From the NCBI RefSeq assembly GCF_023155275.1, contig NZ_JALMUV010000014.1:81337-145336 (forward strand): a stretch of DNA of 64,000 nucleotides, given 5' to 3'. Both the position numbers and the translations under genes were made by a program. A model generated the notes under the pieces. It did not search any database and was not told the DNA's origin. It saw only the letters and a program-made list of their open reading frames with translations. Origin of the DNA: Streptomyces rhizoryzae (lineage in GTDB: Bacteria > Actinomycetota > Actinomycetes > Streptomycetales > Streptomycetaceae). Shown one piece after another: positions 1 to 9,687 of the stretch (the first letter of the stretch is position 1; the number at the start of each line of letters is the position of its first letter).

Positions 1-1
1 G

Positions 2-634
2 CAGGCGCACGGCGCCCGCCACCACGGCAGCCTCGCCGGCACCATGGGCGACGCCGCGGCGTTCTCCTTCTACCCGACCAAGGTGCTCGGCGCGTACGGC
101 GACGCCGGCGCCACGGTGACCGACGACCCGGCGGTGGACGCCCGGCTGCGCCGGCTGCGCTTCTACGGCATGGAGGACCGCTACTACGTCGTCGAGACGC
201 CCGGTCACAACGCCCGCCTGGACGAGGTGCAGGCCGAGATCCTGCGCCGCAAGCTGACCCGCCTCGACACGTACATCGCCCGCCGCCGGGCGATCGCCGA
301 CCGCTACGCGGACGCGTTCAAGGGCACCGACCTGATCACCCCGCGGACCGCGCCGGGCAACGACCACGTCTACTACGTCTACGTGGTCCGCCACCCGCGC
401 CGGGAGCAGCTCATGGAGGGCCTCAAGGCCCACGGCATCGCGCTGAACATCAGCTACCCGTGGCCGGTGCACACCCAGGCCGGCTTCGCCTACCTCGGCT
501 ACGGGAAGGACGCGCTGCCGGTCACCACCAAGGTCGCCGACGAGATCTTCTCGCTGCCGATGTACCCGTCGCTGTCCGACGCGGAGCAGGAGCGGGTCAT
601 CGACGCGGTGTTCGACGTCATGGGAAGGCTCTGA
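2..634 (+). CDS. DegT/DnrJ/EryC1 sugar aminotransferase, 5' end missing
   Basis: PLP-dependent NDP-sugar aminotransferase; 210 residues are visible and the frame is open to the window edge, so the N-terminal half lies upstream. The segment [16 protein letters not shown] holds the Schiff-base lysine (codon 80-82) in the usual DegT context, followed by [12 protein letters not shown] and the C-terminal cap domain. The family converts a 3- or 4-keto NDP-deoxyhexose to the amino sugar. It lies 14 nt before a 2,3-dehydratase, so it very likely makes an amino-deoxysugar for the six glycosyltransferases downstream. The exact keto position cannot be read from this fragment. Confidence 0.9.
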   Translation, partial: QAHGARHHGSLAGTMGDAAAFSFYPTKVLGAYGDAGATVTDDPAVDARLRRLRFYGMEDRYYVVETPGHNARLDEVQAEILRRKLTRLDTYIARRRAIADRYADAFKGTDLITPRTAPGNDHVYYVYVVRHPRREQLMEGLKAHGIALNISYPWPVHTQAGFAYLGYGKDALPVTTKVADEIFSLPMYPSLSDAEQERVIDAVFDVMGRL

Positions 635-648
635 CCGAGGTGAGCCTC

Positions 649-2001
649 ATGTCCACCGCCGAGTTCCACGCCTGGTGGGCCGAGCGCCGCCGGGCGGGCG
701 GATTCTCGGTGGAGCGCATCCCCTTCGCCGACCTGGATTCCTGGGGTTTCGACCCGGGGACCGGCAATCTCGGCCACACCAGCGGGCGGTTCTTCACCGT
801 CGAGGGGCTCCAGGTCCGCGCCGGCGGCAGCGGCGGCGCGGAGATCTGGTCCCAGCCGGTGATCAACCAGCCGGAGATCGGCATCCTCGGCATCCTGGTC
901 AAGGAGTTCGACGGCGTCCTGCACTGCCTGATGCAGGCCAAGATGGAGCCGGGGAACTCCAACACCATCCAGCTCTCGCCCACCGTGCAGGCGACCCGCA
1001 GCAACTACATGAAGGTGCACCGGGGCGCCGGCACCCGCTATCTGGAGCACTTCACCGGTCCGCAGCGCGGCCAGGTGCTGGTGGACGTGCTCCAGTCCGA
1101 GCAGGGCGCCTGGTTCTGGCGCAAGCGCAACCGCAACATGGTGGTGCTGGCGACCGGTGACGTGCCGCTGCACGAGGATTTCTGCTGGCTCACCATCGAC
1201 CAGATCCGCGCGCTGATGGCGGTGGACAACCTCGTCAACATGGACGCCCGCACGGTCCTGTCGTGCATGCCGTTCATGCTCCCGGACGAGGCCGTGGCGC
1301 CGACCGGCGACGCGTTCCGGGACGCGCTGGTGCGCTCGTACCAGTACCAGGGCGCGGCGGAGAGCCGGTACGTGCCGGACACCGCGGGCGGGATCCTGAG
1401 CTGGTTCACCGAGGCGAAGACCCGGTGCGACTGGACCGCCCGGCTGGTGCCGCTGGCCGGGGTCGCCGGCTGGAAGCGCGACGACTGGGAGATCACCGAC
1501 GAGGGGGCGGAGAACTTCCGCATCATCGCGGTGCGGGTGGCGGCCGGCACCCGGGAGGTCACCCGCTGGACGCAGCCGCTGCTCCACCCGCGCGGTGAGG
1601 GCCGGGCGGTGTTCCTCGCCCGCACCATCGGCGGGGTGCTCCACCTGCTGGTGCGGGCCCGGCCGGAGTACGGCCTGATGGACCAGGTGGAGATGGCGCC
1701 GACGGTGCATCTGCACCCCGGGCAGGGCCCGGACGCCGTCCAGGAGGACGTGCTGCGCGCCGCGCTGGCGCCGGGCGGCGGCACCACCCGCTACGACCAG
1801 GTGCTCTCGGAGGAGGGCGGCCGCTTCCACCACGCCCTGACGCGCTATCAGATCATCGAGGTGGGCGAGGACTTCCCGCTGGACGTGGAGCCGCACCTGT
1901 GCTGGATGACGGCCCGGCAGCTGACCGACCTGCTGCGCCACGGCCACTACCTCAACATCGAGGCCCGCTCCCTGCTGACCTGCCTGCTCAGCCTCTGCTG
2001 A
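649..2001 (+). CDS. NDP-hexose 2,3-dehydratase
   Basis: A 450-residue protein of the EvaA/TylCVI/SpnO family. It removes the C2 hydroxyl of NDP-4-keto-6-deoxyglucose to give a 3,4-diketo intermediate, the first committed step to 2,6-dideoxysugars. The two tandem half-domains expected for the family are visible: residues about 1-230 with WSQPVINQPEIGILG and QLSPTVQATRSNY, then about 230-450 with WTQPLLHP and EMAPTVHLHPGQ. I chose ATG 649 because GAGG lies 8 nt upstream; GTG 640 is possible. It sits between the aminotransferase and the 3,5-epimerase on one transcript. Its product needs a 3-ketoreductase, which is encoded two genes later. Confidence 0.93.
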   Translation: MSTAEFHAWWAERRRAGGFSVERIPFADLDSWGFDPGTGNLGHTSGRFFTVEGLQVRAGGSGGAEIWSQPVINQPEIGILGILVKEFDGVLHCLMQAKMEPGNSNTIQLSPTVQATRSNYMKVHRGAGTRYLEHFTGPQRGQVLVDVLQSEQGAWFWRKRNRNMVVLATGDVPLHEDFCWLTIDQIRALMAVDNLVNMDARTVLSCMPFMLPDEAVAPTGDAFRDALVRSYQYQGAAESRYVPDTAGGILSWFTEAKTRCDWTARLVPLAGVAGWKRDDWEITDEGAENFRIIAVRVAAGTREVTRWTQPLLHPRGEGRAVFLARTIGGVLHLLVRARPEYGLMDQVEMAPTVHLHPGQGPDAVQEDVLRAALAPGGGTTRYDQVLSEEGGRFHHALTRYQIIEVGEDFPLDVEPHLCWMTARQLTDLLRHGHYLNIEARSLLTCLLSLC

Positions 2002-2063
2002 GCGGGCCCGGCGGGTGATCCGTATGCGTGCGACCGACTGCGAGCTGACGAGACTGGTGGGCC

Positions 2064-2690
2064 ATGTTTGATGCGGCACGAGTGACCGAAATGACAATCA
2101 AGGGGGCGTATCGCATCGTCCCCAACAAGATCCCGGACCTGCGCGGTTCGTTCTTCGAGGCGTTCCGCGCCGAGACGCTCACGGAGATCATCGGCTATCC
2201 GTTCACCGTCGGGCAGGCGAACTACTCCGTCAGCCGCCGGAACACCATGCGCGGGATCCACAGCACCTTCCTCCCGCCCGGCCAGGCCAAGCTCGTCACC
2301 TGTGTGCGCGGCGCGGTGCTGGACGTCGCGGTGGACCTGCGGGTGGGCTCGCCCACCTTCGGGATGTACGACCTGACACCGCAGGACGAGGAGTCCGGCA
2401 CCGCGGTGTACCTGGCGGACGGCATCGGCCACGCCTTCCTGACCCTCACCGACAACGCCTGCATGAACTACCTGTGCTCGGAGGCGTACGTCCCCGGCAC
2501 GATGATCGAAGTCAACCCCCTGGACCCGGACATCGGCATCCCCTGGGGGCTCACGGAACCGCCGGTCATGTCGGAGAAGGACGCCTCGGCGCCCACCCTG
2601 GCCGAAGCGGTGTCCCAAGGACTGCTTCCCACCTATGAGGAGTGCCTGGCCCACTACGCGGCGCTGGGAAAGCGCTCGGCCGACGCCTGA
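2064..2690 (+). CDS. dTDP-4-dehydro-6-deoxyhexose 3,5-epimerase (RmlC/EvaD type)
   Basis: A 208-residue RmlC-fold cupin epimerase. RGIHST carries the catalytic base His (residue 66), ACVRGAVLDVAVDLR-like core strands follow (here CVRGAVLDVAVDLR), and SEAYVPG carries the active-site Tyr. It inverts C5, and possibly C3, of the 4-keto sugar and so sets the L-configuration. In clusters with a 2,3-dehydratase this enzyme usually acts on a 2,6-dideoxy-4-keto intermediate. The start at 2064 is preceded by GGTGGG; an in-frame ATG at 2091 is the alternative. It lies 62 nt after the dehydratase and 74 nt before the 3-ketoreductase, in the same sugar operon. Confidence 0.92.
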   Translation: MFDAARVTEMTIKGAYRIVPNKIPDLRGSFFEAFRAETLTEIIGYPFTVGQANYSVSRRNTMRGIHSTFLPPGQAKLVTCVRGAVLDVAVDLRVGSPTFGMYDLTPQDEESGTAVYLADGIGHAFLTLTDNACMNYLCSEAYVPGTMIEVNPLDPDIGIPWGLTEPPVMSEKDASAPTLAEAVSQGLLPTYEECLAHYAALGKRSADA

Positions 2691-2764
2691 CGCCGCCGCG
2701 GCACAGGCGACCGCTCCCCTCTTCTTCTCACCCCTGCTTCCCACGCTGAGCGGAGTTCTCCCAC

Positions 2765-3757
2765 ATGTTCAATAGCACGAGCGACCGACTGCGCATCGGG
2801 ATCATGGGGTGTGCGGATATCGCCTGGCGGCGGACGCTCCCGGCCATGGAGGGCAACGCCGCCGTGCAGGTCACGGCGATCGCCAGCCGGGACGAGCGGT
2901 CCGCGACGCGGTTCACCGACCGGTTCGGCGGGGTGCCGCTCGAAGGCTACGGCGCCCTGCTCGACCGCGCCGACGTCGACGCCGTCTACATCCCGCTGCC
3001 CGGCCTGCTGCACGCCGAATGGGTCTCCCGGGCGCTGGACGCGGGCAAGCACGTCCTGGTCGAGAAGCCGCTGACGGCCGGCTACGAGGACACCCGCGAG
3101 CTGGTCGCCCGGGCCCGGGAGCGGGGCCTGGTGCTGCTGGAGAACTACATGTTCCTCTACCACTCGCAGCACACCGCGGTGCACAAGGCGCTGGCCGGGG
3201 ACGCCATCGGGGAACTCCGGGGATTCTCCAGCGCGTTCACCATCCCGCCGAAGCCGGTGGGCGACATCCGCTACCAGCGCGACGTCGGCGGCGGCGCGTT
3301 CCTGGACTTCGGCGGCTACCCGGTACGGGCCGCGCAGTTCTTCCTGGGCAGCGAGCTGAAGGTGGCCGGCGCGGTGTTCCGGCACGACCGGCAGCGGGGC
3401 GTGGTGATGTCCGGCAGCGTGCTGCTCTACACGCCCACGGGCATCCCGGCCCGGCTGACGTTCGGCATGGAGCACTCCTACCGCAACACCTACAGCCTCT
3501 ACGGCAGCACCGGCCGCATCGTGCTGGACCGCGCCTTCACCCCGCCGGAGACCTACCAGCCGGTGATGCGGGTCGAGCGGCAGGACCACAGCGAGCAGTT
3601 CGTGCTCCCCGCCGACCACCAGTTCGCCAACGTCATCGACACCTTCGTGGAGGCGGTGCTCGGCGGCCAGGACGTGGCCGAGCAGCAGGAGGGATCGCTG
3701 CGGCAGGCCGCACTGATCGAGGACATCCGGCGGAACGCGCTGCTGGTGGAGATCTGA
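2765..3757 (+). CDS. NDP-hexose 3-ketoreductase (Gfo/Idh/MocA family)
   Basis: A 330-residue NAD(P)-dependent oxidoreductase. The N-terminal Rossmann fold begins GIMGCADIAWRRTLPAM, the EKP motif of the family is at about residues 100-102, and the C-terminal alpha/beta domain carries GGGAFLDFGGYPVRAAQFF. Members such as OleW, SpnN and KijD10 reduce the unstable 3,4-diketo product of the 2,3-dehydratase to a 2,6-dideoxy-4-ketohexose. The stereochemistry at C3 cannot be predicted by eye. It is the last gene of the plus-strand sugar operon and converges on the SbnB-like gene across a strong hairpin. Confidence 0.9.
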   Translation: MFNSTSDRLRIGIMGCADIAWRRTLPAMEGNAAVQVTAIASRDERSATRFTDRFGGVPLEGYGALLDRADVDAVYIPLPGLLHAEWVSRALDAGKHVLVEKPLTAGYEDTRELVARARERGLVLLENYMFLYHSQHTAVHKALAGDAIGELRGFSSAFTIPPKPVGDIRYQRDVGGGAFLDFGGYPVRAAQFFLGSELKVAGAVFRHDRQRGVVMSGSVLLYTPTGIPARLTFGMEHSYRNTYSLYGSTGRIVLDRAFTPPETYQPVMRVERQDHSEQFVLPADHQFANVIDTFVEAVLGGQDVAEQQEGSLRQAALIEDIRRNALLVEI

Positions 3758-3797
3758 GCGCCCGCCGATCCGGGCCCCGCCGCTCCCGGCCGGGCCG

Positions 3798-3859
3798 CAC
3801 AACGCCGACTGCCGTGCCCTCCCGATATTCCTCGGGAGAGCACGGCAGCCGGCGTTGTG
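3798..3859. terminator. Bidirectional hairpin between convergent operons
   Basis: A long imperfect inverted repeat. The left arm reads CACAACGCCG, CTGCCGTG, CTCCCGA and the right arm returns TCGGGAG, CACGGCAG, CGGCGTTGTG around TATTCC. It lies between the convergent sugar operon and the sbnB-like gene, so it can stop transcription from both sides. Confidence 0.8.
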
Positions 3860-3880
3860 GGCGCGGAGCGGCGGGGCCCC

Positions 3881-4870
3881 CTACGGCAGGAAGCCCTCGA
3901 CGCGGACGCCCGTACCGCGCGCGCCGGCCTCGTCGCGCACCCAGCGGGCCAGCGCCAGGTCCAGGATGCCCAGGCCGAAGGGGGAGAAGACCGCGGTGCG
4001 CGCCGGGTCCCGGCGGAACGCGGACGTGCCGCGCAGCAGCGCCCCCAGCGAGGCGGCGATGAACTCCCGCCCGCCGGTGGCCAGTTCGGCGAGGTGCAGG
4101 GTGGTGCGCTCGCGGCAGACGTGGTCGGCGTCGTCGACGACGTTCTGCGCGCCGAGGACCGCCTCCACCGTCAGATCGCGCAGCGAGACGTGCAGCACCG
4201 TCGCCCCGGCCGGGCAGGCGGCGAGGTCCAGGTGGGGCTCCACGGCGGAGGTCGCCAGGGAGACCAGCGGCTGGCTGCCGAGCGCCTGCTCCACCTGATC
4301 GGCGACGGTGAAGGTGACGTCGGGGGCCAGCTCGCCGGCCCGGTCGGCGAAGGCCGCGGCCCTCGCCCGGTCCAGGTCGAAGACCACGGCCTCGCGCAGC
4401 GACGGCAGCTGGGCCTTGGCGAACCGCAGCACCTCGTGGTTGATCGGGCCGGTGCCGATCAGGGCGATGCCCTGCGGCGCCGGGTCCGGGGCGAGCTGGG
4501 CGGCGGCCAGCGCGGCGGAGGCCGCGGTGCGCTGGGCCGAGATCAGCGATGCCTCGATCAGCGCCTGCGGGGTGCCGTCGGCCATGGAGTTGAGCAGCAT
4601 GGCGGCGCTGGCGCGCGCCCGGCCCTCGGCGACGTTCCCGGGGAAGCTGGCGATCCACTTCATCCCGGCGACCGCGTCCTCGCCCCCCACGTAGGCGGGC
4701 AGGCCGATGATCCGGTCCCGGGCGCGGTCCGGGAAGCGCAGGAACACCGAGTGCGGCAGGGCGGTGCGGCCCTCGTCGTGCAGCCGGTAGGCGTCGGCCA
4801 CCAGCGAGAGCACCCGCTGCTCCTGGCCCCGGAGCAGCTCCCGGACCTCGTCATGGCGGATGATCAGCAA
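3881..4870 (-). CDS. sbnB: SbnB-like N-(2-amino-2-carboxyethyl)-L-glutamate dehydrogenase
   Basis: A 329-residue member of the ornithine cyclodeaminase/mu-crystallin fold. SbnB oxidatively cleaves N-(2-amino-2-carboxyethyl)-L-glutamate with NAD+, giving L-2,3-diaminopropionate and 2-oxoglutarate. Visible signs are an ALIGTGPINHEVLRF dinucleotide-binding loop, MKWIASFPGN near the substrate site, and a length close to the family norm. I chose a TTG start at 4870: AAGGAG sits 8 nt upstream inside the end of the sbnA-like gene, and the two genes overlap by 7 nt, so translation should be coupled. Other ornithine cyclodeaminase-like activities are possible, but the SbnA-type partner makes L-Dap synthesis the best reading. 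Confidence 0.88.
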   Translation of the reverse strand: MLIIRHDEVRELLRGQEQRVLSLVADAYRLHDEGRTALPHSVFLRFPDRARDRIIGLPAYVGGEDAVAGMKWIASFPGNVAEGRARASAAMLLNSMADGTPQALIEASLISAQRTAASAALAAAQLAPDPAPQGIALIGTGPINHEVLRFAKAQLPSLREAVVFDLDRARAAAFADRAGELAPDVTFTVADQVEQALGSQPLVSLATSAVEPHLDLAACPAGATVLHVSLRDLTVEAVLGAQNVVDDADHVCRERTTLHLAELATGGREFIAASLGALLRGTSAFRRDPARTAVFSPFGLGILDLALARWVRDEAGARGTGVRVEGFLP

Positions 4871-5892
4871 GAGACGGTCTCCTTCGGGTCGGGCGAGGCC
4901 GGTTTCGCCCACAGGTGCGAGACCTCGCCGAAGTGGTGACGCACCCAGGCGTCGGAGTAGATGGTGTCGAGGTAGCGGTCGCCGCCGTCCGGCAGGACCA
5001 GCACGCAGGACGCCCCCGGCGGGATGTCCGGCGCGGCCTGCTCCAGCGCGGCGACCAGCGCACCGGAGGAGCCCCCGGCGAGGATGGCCTCGTGCCGCAC
5101 CAGCCGGCGGCAGCCGACCACCGCCTCCAGGTCGCTGACGTGCACCACGCGGTCGGCGGCCGTGGGGTCGAAGAGGGCCGGTACGACGGCGGCGCCGTGC
5201 CCGGGGATGAGCCGCGGGCACACCACCGGGGAGCCGAAGATCCGGCTGCCCACCGCGTCCACCGCGACCACCGTCGTCGGCAGCCCGCGCCCGCGCACGT
5301 ACGCGGCGCAGCCGTTCAGCGTCCCGGTGGTGCCGGCCGCGCAGAAGAGGTAGTCCACCGCGCCGTCCAGCGCCTGGTCGATCTCCCGCATGGTCTCCAG
5401 GTGCGCCCGGGGGTTGAACGGGTTGCCGTACTGGCCGGGCACGTAGGAGTCCGGGAGGGCCGCGGCCAGCTCCGCCACCCGGCGCAGCCGCTGCGGCAGG
5501 TACTCGCCGGACGCCGGATCGGGCTCGGTGACCACCTCGACCTCGGCGCGGTAGGCGCGCAGGATGGCGCGGTTCTGCTCGGTGGTGCGGGCGTCCACCA
5601 CGCAGATGAACCGCAGGCCGTAGTAGCAGCAGATCTGGGCGATGCCGATGGCGAGGTTGCCCGAGCTGGACTCGATCACCGTGGTCCGGCCGGGCACCAC
5701 CTCGCCGGTGCGGATCGCCTCGCGGAGCATGCTGAGCGCCGAGCGGTCCTTGATGCTGCCGCCGGGGTTGAAGCGCTCGACCTTGGCGAAGACCCGGAAC
5801 GGGTAGCCGAACGCGCCGGCGAGCCGGGACAGTTCGACCAGCGGGGTGTCCCCGACCGCGGCGAGGATGCCTTCGAGGGGTTGCGCGGCCAC
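4864..5892 (-). CDS. sbnA: SbnA-like N-(2-amino-2-carboxyethyl)-L-glutamate synthase
   Basis: A 342-residue fold-type II PLP enzyme of the cysteine synthase family. SbnA joins O-phospho-L-serine and L-glutamate. NPGGSIKDRSA carries the PLP lysine near residue 44, ESSSGNLAIG is the substrate loop, and CAAGTTGTLNG is the phosphate-binding loop. GTG 5892 begins 4 nt after the hydroxylase stop and has no clear ribosome site, so it probably relies on coupling. With the overlapping sbnB-like gene it predicts an L-2,3-diaminopropionate supply. A cysteine or cysteate synthase role is the main alternative, weakened by the SbnB partner. Confidence 0.88.
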   Translation of the reverse strand: MAAQPLEGILAAVGDTPLVELSRLAGAFGYPFRVFAKVERFNPGGSIKDRSALSMLREAIRTGEVVPGRTTVIESSSGNLAIGIAQICCYYGLRFICVVDARTTEQNRAILRAYRAEVEVVTEPDPASGEYLPQRLRRVAELAAALPDSYVPGQYGNPFNPRAHLETMREIDQALDGAVDYLFCAAGTTGTLNGCAAYVRGRGLPTTVVAVDAVGSRIFGSPVVCPRLIPGHGAAVVPALFDPTAADRVVHVSDLEAVVGCRRLVRHEAILAGGSSGALVAALEQAAPDIPPGASCVLVLPDGGDRYLDTIYSDAWVRHHFGEVSHLWAKPASPDPKETVSC

Positions 5893-5896
5893 CGCG

Positions 5897-7435
5897 TCAG
5901 CCCCCGGTGGCCAGGCGCGGCAGGTCCTCCGGGCCGAACAGGTCCGGCCGGGTCCAGCCGTCGAGGTCGTACTCCGCCATGCACTGGTCGGCGAACCCCT
6001 TCAGGGTGTCGGCCTGGCCCCGCGCCTGGTAGCTGAGCAGGGTCTGCACGCGGATGCCCTCGTGGTCGCCGCCGTAGTTGCGCTCGTACAGCTCGTGCCG
6101 GCCGGCGAACTCGGTGCCGACCGCGTCCCACAGCAGCTTCAGCAGCTTGACCCGGTCCACCGCCTCGACCCCGCGCGAGCCGCGCAGATAGCGGTCCAGG
6201 TAGGGGCGTATCTCGGGGTTCTTCCAGTCGCTGGAGTGGGAGTTGAGGTAGATCAGGCCGCTGCCGACGGTCTGCTGGATGATCTCCCGGATGCGCGGGT
6301 AGCCGATGCCCATGAACGTGCGGTACGCCAGGCCGTAGTTGAGGTTGGGCTGGACCGCGCCGTTGTGCCACGGGGTCGGCGACTTCGCCATCGCGTCGGA
6401 CATGCCCCAGAACATGTCGCGCCAGTTGAGCACCTCGCCGATCTGCGCCTGCACGCCCCGGAAGCCGGAGGTGCCGGTCACCTCGACGGCCTTCAGCAGG
6501 CAGCCGGCGATGAAGTCCAGCTTGACCGCCAGGCGGGTGCAGCCGTGGAAGGTGAAGCGCTCCAGGAAGCCCGAGCGGGTGGCGAAGGCGTTGGCCGACA
6601 CCGCGTCGTACATGAAGACGTTGTCCCAGGGGACCAGCACCCGGTCGAGGACCATGATCGAGTCGTTCTCGTCCAGCCGGCTCGACAGCGGGTAGTCGAA
6701 GGGGCTGCCGAGCAGCGCGGCGTGCATCTCGTAGGAGGTGCGGCAGAAGAGCTTGAGGCCCGGGGCGTTCATCGGCACGGTGAACATCGCGCCGAACCGC
6801 TTGTCGCGCAGCGGCAGGCCCATGTGCGCGATGAGGTTGGCGTTGGTGAGCGCCGAGGACGTCGCCACGACCTTCGCGCCGGAGACCACCAGCCCGGCGT
6901 CGGTCTCCTCCTCGACGTGCACGCAGACGTCGGCGGTCCGGTCGGCCGGGCGGTCGCGGTCCACCGGCGGGTGGACGATCGCGTGGTTGAAGTACAGCAC
7001 CCGCTCCTGCGCCTCGCGGTACCAGCGCAGCGCGTTGTCGCGGAACGGGCCGTAGAAGTCGGCGTTCGCCTCCAGCGTCCCGAAGAACGCGGCCTTGTAG
7101 TCCGGGGTGCGGCCCATCCAGCCGTACACCAGGCGCTGCCAGGCGACGATCGCCTCGCGCGCGCTGATGAGGTCCTCCGCACTGCGGGCGGTCTTGAAGA
7201 AGGGGTGGGTGAAGCCGCCGTTGCCGGTGTCCGTGGGCACGCTCAGCACCCCGCGGGACTCCGGTGCGTGCAGCACGTCGTAGAGCTGCGCGAGCGAGCG
7301 CGAGCTGTTGCGGAACGCGGGGTGCGCGGTGACGTCCTCGACCCGCTCACCGTGGATGTAGACCTCGCGCCCGTCCCGGAGGGATTCCAGGTATTCCGCA
7401 CCGGTCATGGGAGCGACACCGTTCGGCGCGTCCAT
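5897..7435 (-). CDS. HpaB-family flavin-dependent phenol 3-hydroxylase, Sam5-like
   Basis: A 512-residue oxygenase component of a two-component FADH2-dependent monooxygenase (4-hydroxyphenylacetate 3-hydroxylase family). [17 protein letters not shown] opens the conserved part, and [28 protein letters not shown] and [12 protein letters not shown] are typical of the family. From memory it is very close to Sam5, the coumarate 3-hydroxylase of saccharomicin biosynthesis; that needs an alignment. It should turn a para-hydroxyphenyl group into a catechol. No HpaC-type flavin reductase is in the window, so reductant must come from elsewhere. The start at 7435 is chosen over ATG 7408, which has no ribosome site. 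It heads the operon with sbnA and sbnB. Confidence 0.9.
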   Translation of the reverse strand: MDAPNGVAPMTGAEYLESLRDGREVYIHGERVEDVTAHPAFRNSSRSLAQLYDVLHAPESRGVLSVPTDTGNGGFTHPFFKTARSAEDLISAREAIVAWQRLVYGWMGRTPDYKAAFFGTLEANADFYGPFRDNALRWYREAQERVLYFNHAIVHPPVDRDRPADRTADVCVHVEEETDAGLVVSGAKVVATSSALTNANLIAHMGLPLRDKRFGAMFTVPMNAPGLKLFCRTSYEMHAALLGSPFDYPLSSRLDENDSIMVLDRVLVPWDNVFMYDAVSANAFATRSGFLERFTFHGCTRLAVKLDFIAGCLLKAVEVTGTSGFRGVQAQIGEVLNWRDMFWGMSDAMAKSPTPWHNGAVQPNLNYGLAYRTFMGIGYPRIREIIQQTVGSGLIYLNSHSSDWKNPEIRPYLDRYLRGSRGVEAVDRVKLLKLLWDAVGTEFAGRHELYERNYGGDHEGIRVQTLLSYQARGQADTLKGFADQCMAEYDLDGWTRPDLFGPEDLPRLATGG

Positions 7436-7711
7436 ATTCGTACCTGACGCTTTCGTCAACTCGGTCTTCTCTCGCAGAAAGGGCGCCGGCCTGACAGATG
7501 AGGCCGCGTCGGTGGCGGGGAAGGGAAAACACAATCCGGGCCGCGGGAAAACCGGAGAGAATTCTCCGTCCCGCCGGCGAGACAGGGCCGGACGTGCACG
7601 ATGCTGTCCCAGCGGCGCCGTTCGAGACGAAAGTCTCCAACCGTCCGACCAAGGTATCGTCCACCGTCCGTCCAGGCCGCGGGAAGGGATCGGGCCGGTA
7701 AAGTCCCGGCC
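7436..7711. promoter_or_regulatory. Divergent promoter region, hydroxylase operon and sensor kinase
   Basis: A 276-nt gap between divergently read genes, so it must hold both promoters. The one symmetric element I see is CGGAGA-GAAT-TCTCCG at 7553-7568. The 7630-7680 part carries several CCGTCC or CGTCC blocks. I could not assign -35 or -10 boxes with confidence. Confidence 0.5.
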
Positions 7712-8887
7712 GTGCCCGTCAACGTGACCGCTCCCGCGCCCGTACGGCGGAGTCCCCGGGACTGGACCGTGGACACCGTCTTCTTTCTTCTCGCCGTGGC
7801 CTACGGCGTGTTCAGCGCGAAAAGCCGCGGCCGGGCCGGATTCGACCTCGGCGGCCTGGACTGGTTCCACGTCGAGCAGATAGCCGCGGTCGGCGGCTGT
7901 GTGCTGCTGTGGCTGCGGCGGCGCCGGCCGGTGGCGGTCGCGCTCGCGCTGATCGCGCTGTCGGTGCCGTTCGAGATGGCCTCCGGCGCCATGCTCGTGG
8001 CGCTGTTCTCGGTCGCCGTCCACCGCCCGCCGCGCACCACCGCGGCCGTCTACGCGGTGAGCCTGGTGACGGTGGTCTCGGACGCCGTGGTCCGGCCCGC
8101 CGCGGTGCTGCCGGACTGGCTGTTCTACTTCCTCTTCGGCGCCCTCGCCCAGGGCACCGCGGTCGGCTGGGGCCTGTTCGTCCGCCACCGCCGCCAGCTG
8201 CTCGAACGGGTCGCCGCCGAGGCCGAGTTGCGCGCCGAGCGGGCCCAGCTGCGGGCCCGGGAGGAGGTGGCCCGGGAGATGCACGACGTGCTCGGCCACC
8301 GGCTGTCGCTGCTGAGCCTGCACGCCGGAGCGCTGGAGTACCGCCCCGACGCCCCCAGCGAGGACATCGCGCGGGCCGCCGGGGTGATCCGGGAGAGCGC
8401 CCACCAGGCGCTCCAGGACCTGCGCGAGGTGCTGACCGTGCTGCGGGCGCCGGCCGCCGGGCTGCCCCAGCCCACGCTGGCCGACCTGCACCGGCTCGTC
8501 GCCGAGTCGTGCGCGGCGGGAATGCGGGTACGACTGGCCACGGAGATCCCCGAAGCGGTCCCGGAACTGGCCGGCCGGACGGTCTACCGCGTCGTCCAGG
8601 AGGCGCTCACCAACGTCCGCAAGCACGCGGAGGGCGCCCCGGTCGACGTCCGGGTGACCGGGGAGGAGGGCGCGGGCCTGCGCGTCGAGGTGGCCAACGG
8701 TCCTGCGCCCCGGCACCGGCCGGGTCCGGCGGCGGCGCCCGCGGCGCCCCCCGGCCAGGGCCTGGCGGGCCTCGCCGAGCGGGTCGCGCTGGCCGGCGGC
8801 CGCCTCAGCCACGGGCCCGGCGGGGACGGCGGGTGGGAGGTCACCGCGGAGCTGCCGTGGCCGGCCGCGGAGCGGCCCCGCACATAG
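7712..8887 (+). CDS. NarL-type sensor histidine kinase
   Basis: A 391-residue membrane histidine kinase. Four to five hydrophobic segments fill about residues 15-150, including [12 protein letters not shown] and [13 protein letters not shown] coiled linker leads to the HisKA_3 dimerisation domain with [20 protein letters not shown], where His of EMHDVLGHR is the phosphoacceptor. A C-terminal HATPase domain carries [12 protein letters not shown] as its N-box. It is not next to a response regulator; the only NarL-type regulator in the window is at 25719. GTG 7712 is my start, with GTG 7724 and an ATG at 7601 as alternatives. It probably senses envelope or metabolite signals and controls the cluster. 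Confidence 0.85.
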   Translation: MPVNVTAPAPVRRSPRDWTVDTVFFLLAVAYGVFSAKSRGRAGFDLGGLDWFHVEQIAAVGGCVLLWLRRRRPVAVALALIALSVPFEMASGAMLVALFSVAVHRPPRTTAAVYAVSLVTVVSDAVVRPAAVLPDWLFYFLFGALAQGTAVGWGLFVRHRRQLLERVAAEAELRAERAQLRAREEVAREMHDVLGHRLSLLSLHAGALEYRPDAPSEDIARAAGVIRESAHQALQDLREVLTVLRAPAAGLPQPTLADLHRLVAESCAAGMRVRLATEIPEAVPELAGRTVYRVVQEALTNVRKHAEGAPVDVRVTGEEGAGLRVEVANGPAPRHRPGPAAAPAAPPGQGLAGLAERVALAGGRLSHGPGGDGGWEVTAELPWPAAERPRT

Positions 8888-8954
8888 CCGAGTTGTCGAT
8901 GTCCACGGGCGCCGGGAGCCGGTGTACCCGTTCGAATGGTGGGAGTGATCTGGC

Positions 8955-9656
8955 GTGCAGAAAGAGCGGAACCCCAAGGCGGACGAGACCACGGTGCTCG
9001 CCGAACCGGTCTCGGGCCAGGTGCTGGTCTGCGTCGTGCTCGGACTGCTCGGGGCGGGCCTGGGCTGGCTGGCCGAGGTGGTGGCGAACTGGCTCGTGAC
9101 GCTGCCCTGGGCGCCCCTCCAGGGGCCGGCCAAGCTGCTGACCTCGATCCCCCGGCCGGGGCTGACCATCGGGCTGGTCGCGCTCGGCGCGGTGGCCGGC
9201 GTCGTCGCCGGCTGGCTGATCGCCCTGCACGAGCTGAAGGTGGAGGTCTCCGCACGCCGGGTCGTGCTCGGCCGCAAGGGCGAGACCCGGGAGATCCCGG
9301 GCGAGGAGATCACGCTGGCCTTCCGCGACGGCAAGGAGCTCGTGCTGCTCGGCCGGAAGACCGAGGAGCTGGCCCGGGAGGAGTGCGACCACAAGCCGGC
9401 CCGGCTCGCCGAGGCGTTCACCGCGCACGGCTACGCCTGGGCCGACGAGGACCCGCACAAGGAGGAGTTCCGGCTCTGGGTCCCGGACAGCCCCGAGCTG
9501 CCGGCGCAGGCGCACGCGGTGCTCAAGGCCCGCGCCGAGACGCTGCGGAAGCCGGGCGGCGACGAGCCCCGGGAGCTGCGCGACGAACTCCGCAGGCTCG
9601 GGATCGTCGTCCGCGACGCGGACAAGCGGCAGTACTGGCGCTCGGTGAGCCGCTGA
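8955..9656 (+). CDS. YqeB-like membrane protein
   Basis: A 233-residue protein with two transmembrane helices near the N-terminus (residues about 20-50 and 70-98, the latter [20 protein letters not shown]). A soluble C-terminal part follows with a PH-like stretch, [20 protein letters not shown], and a charged tail. It resembles the YqeB family of actinobacterial proteins of unknown function. GTG 8955 has GGGAG 9 nt upstream. It lies 67 nt after the sensor kinase on the same strand and may be co-transcribed with it, which hints at a membrane-signalling link but does not establish one. Confidence 0.75.
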   Translation: MQKERNPKADETTVLAEPVSGQVLVCVVLGLLGAGLGWLAEVVANWLVTLPWAPLQGPAKLLTSIPRPGLTIGLVALGAVAGVVAGWLIALHELKVEVSARRVVLGRKGETREIPGEEITLAFRDGKELVLLGRKTEELAREECDHKPARLAEAFTAHGYAWADEDPHKEEFRLWVPDSPELPAQAHAVLKARAETLRKPGGDEPRELRDELRRLGIVVRDADKRQYWRSVSR

Positions 9657-9687
9657 CGGGCGGCCGCGGGACGGCCGCCGCACCGCG

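Noticed and set aside
499..2097. Minus-strand open frame opposite the 2,3-dehydratase
   Set aside because: Its translation is rich in Arg, His and Gln with no domain, as expected for the shadow of a GC-rich gene.
4871..5221. Longer N-terminus for the SbnB-like protein
   Set aside because: This part is a shifted reading of the sbnA-like gene. The TTG at 4870 with AAGGAG fits the family length.
7436..9421. A long N-terminal extension of the hydroxylase
   Set aside because: It runs antisense to the kinase and YqeB-like genes and is low in recognisable motifs; the family start is at or near 7435.
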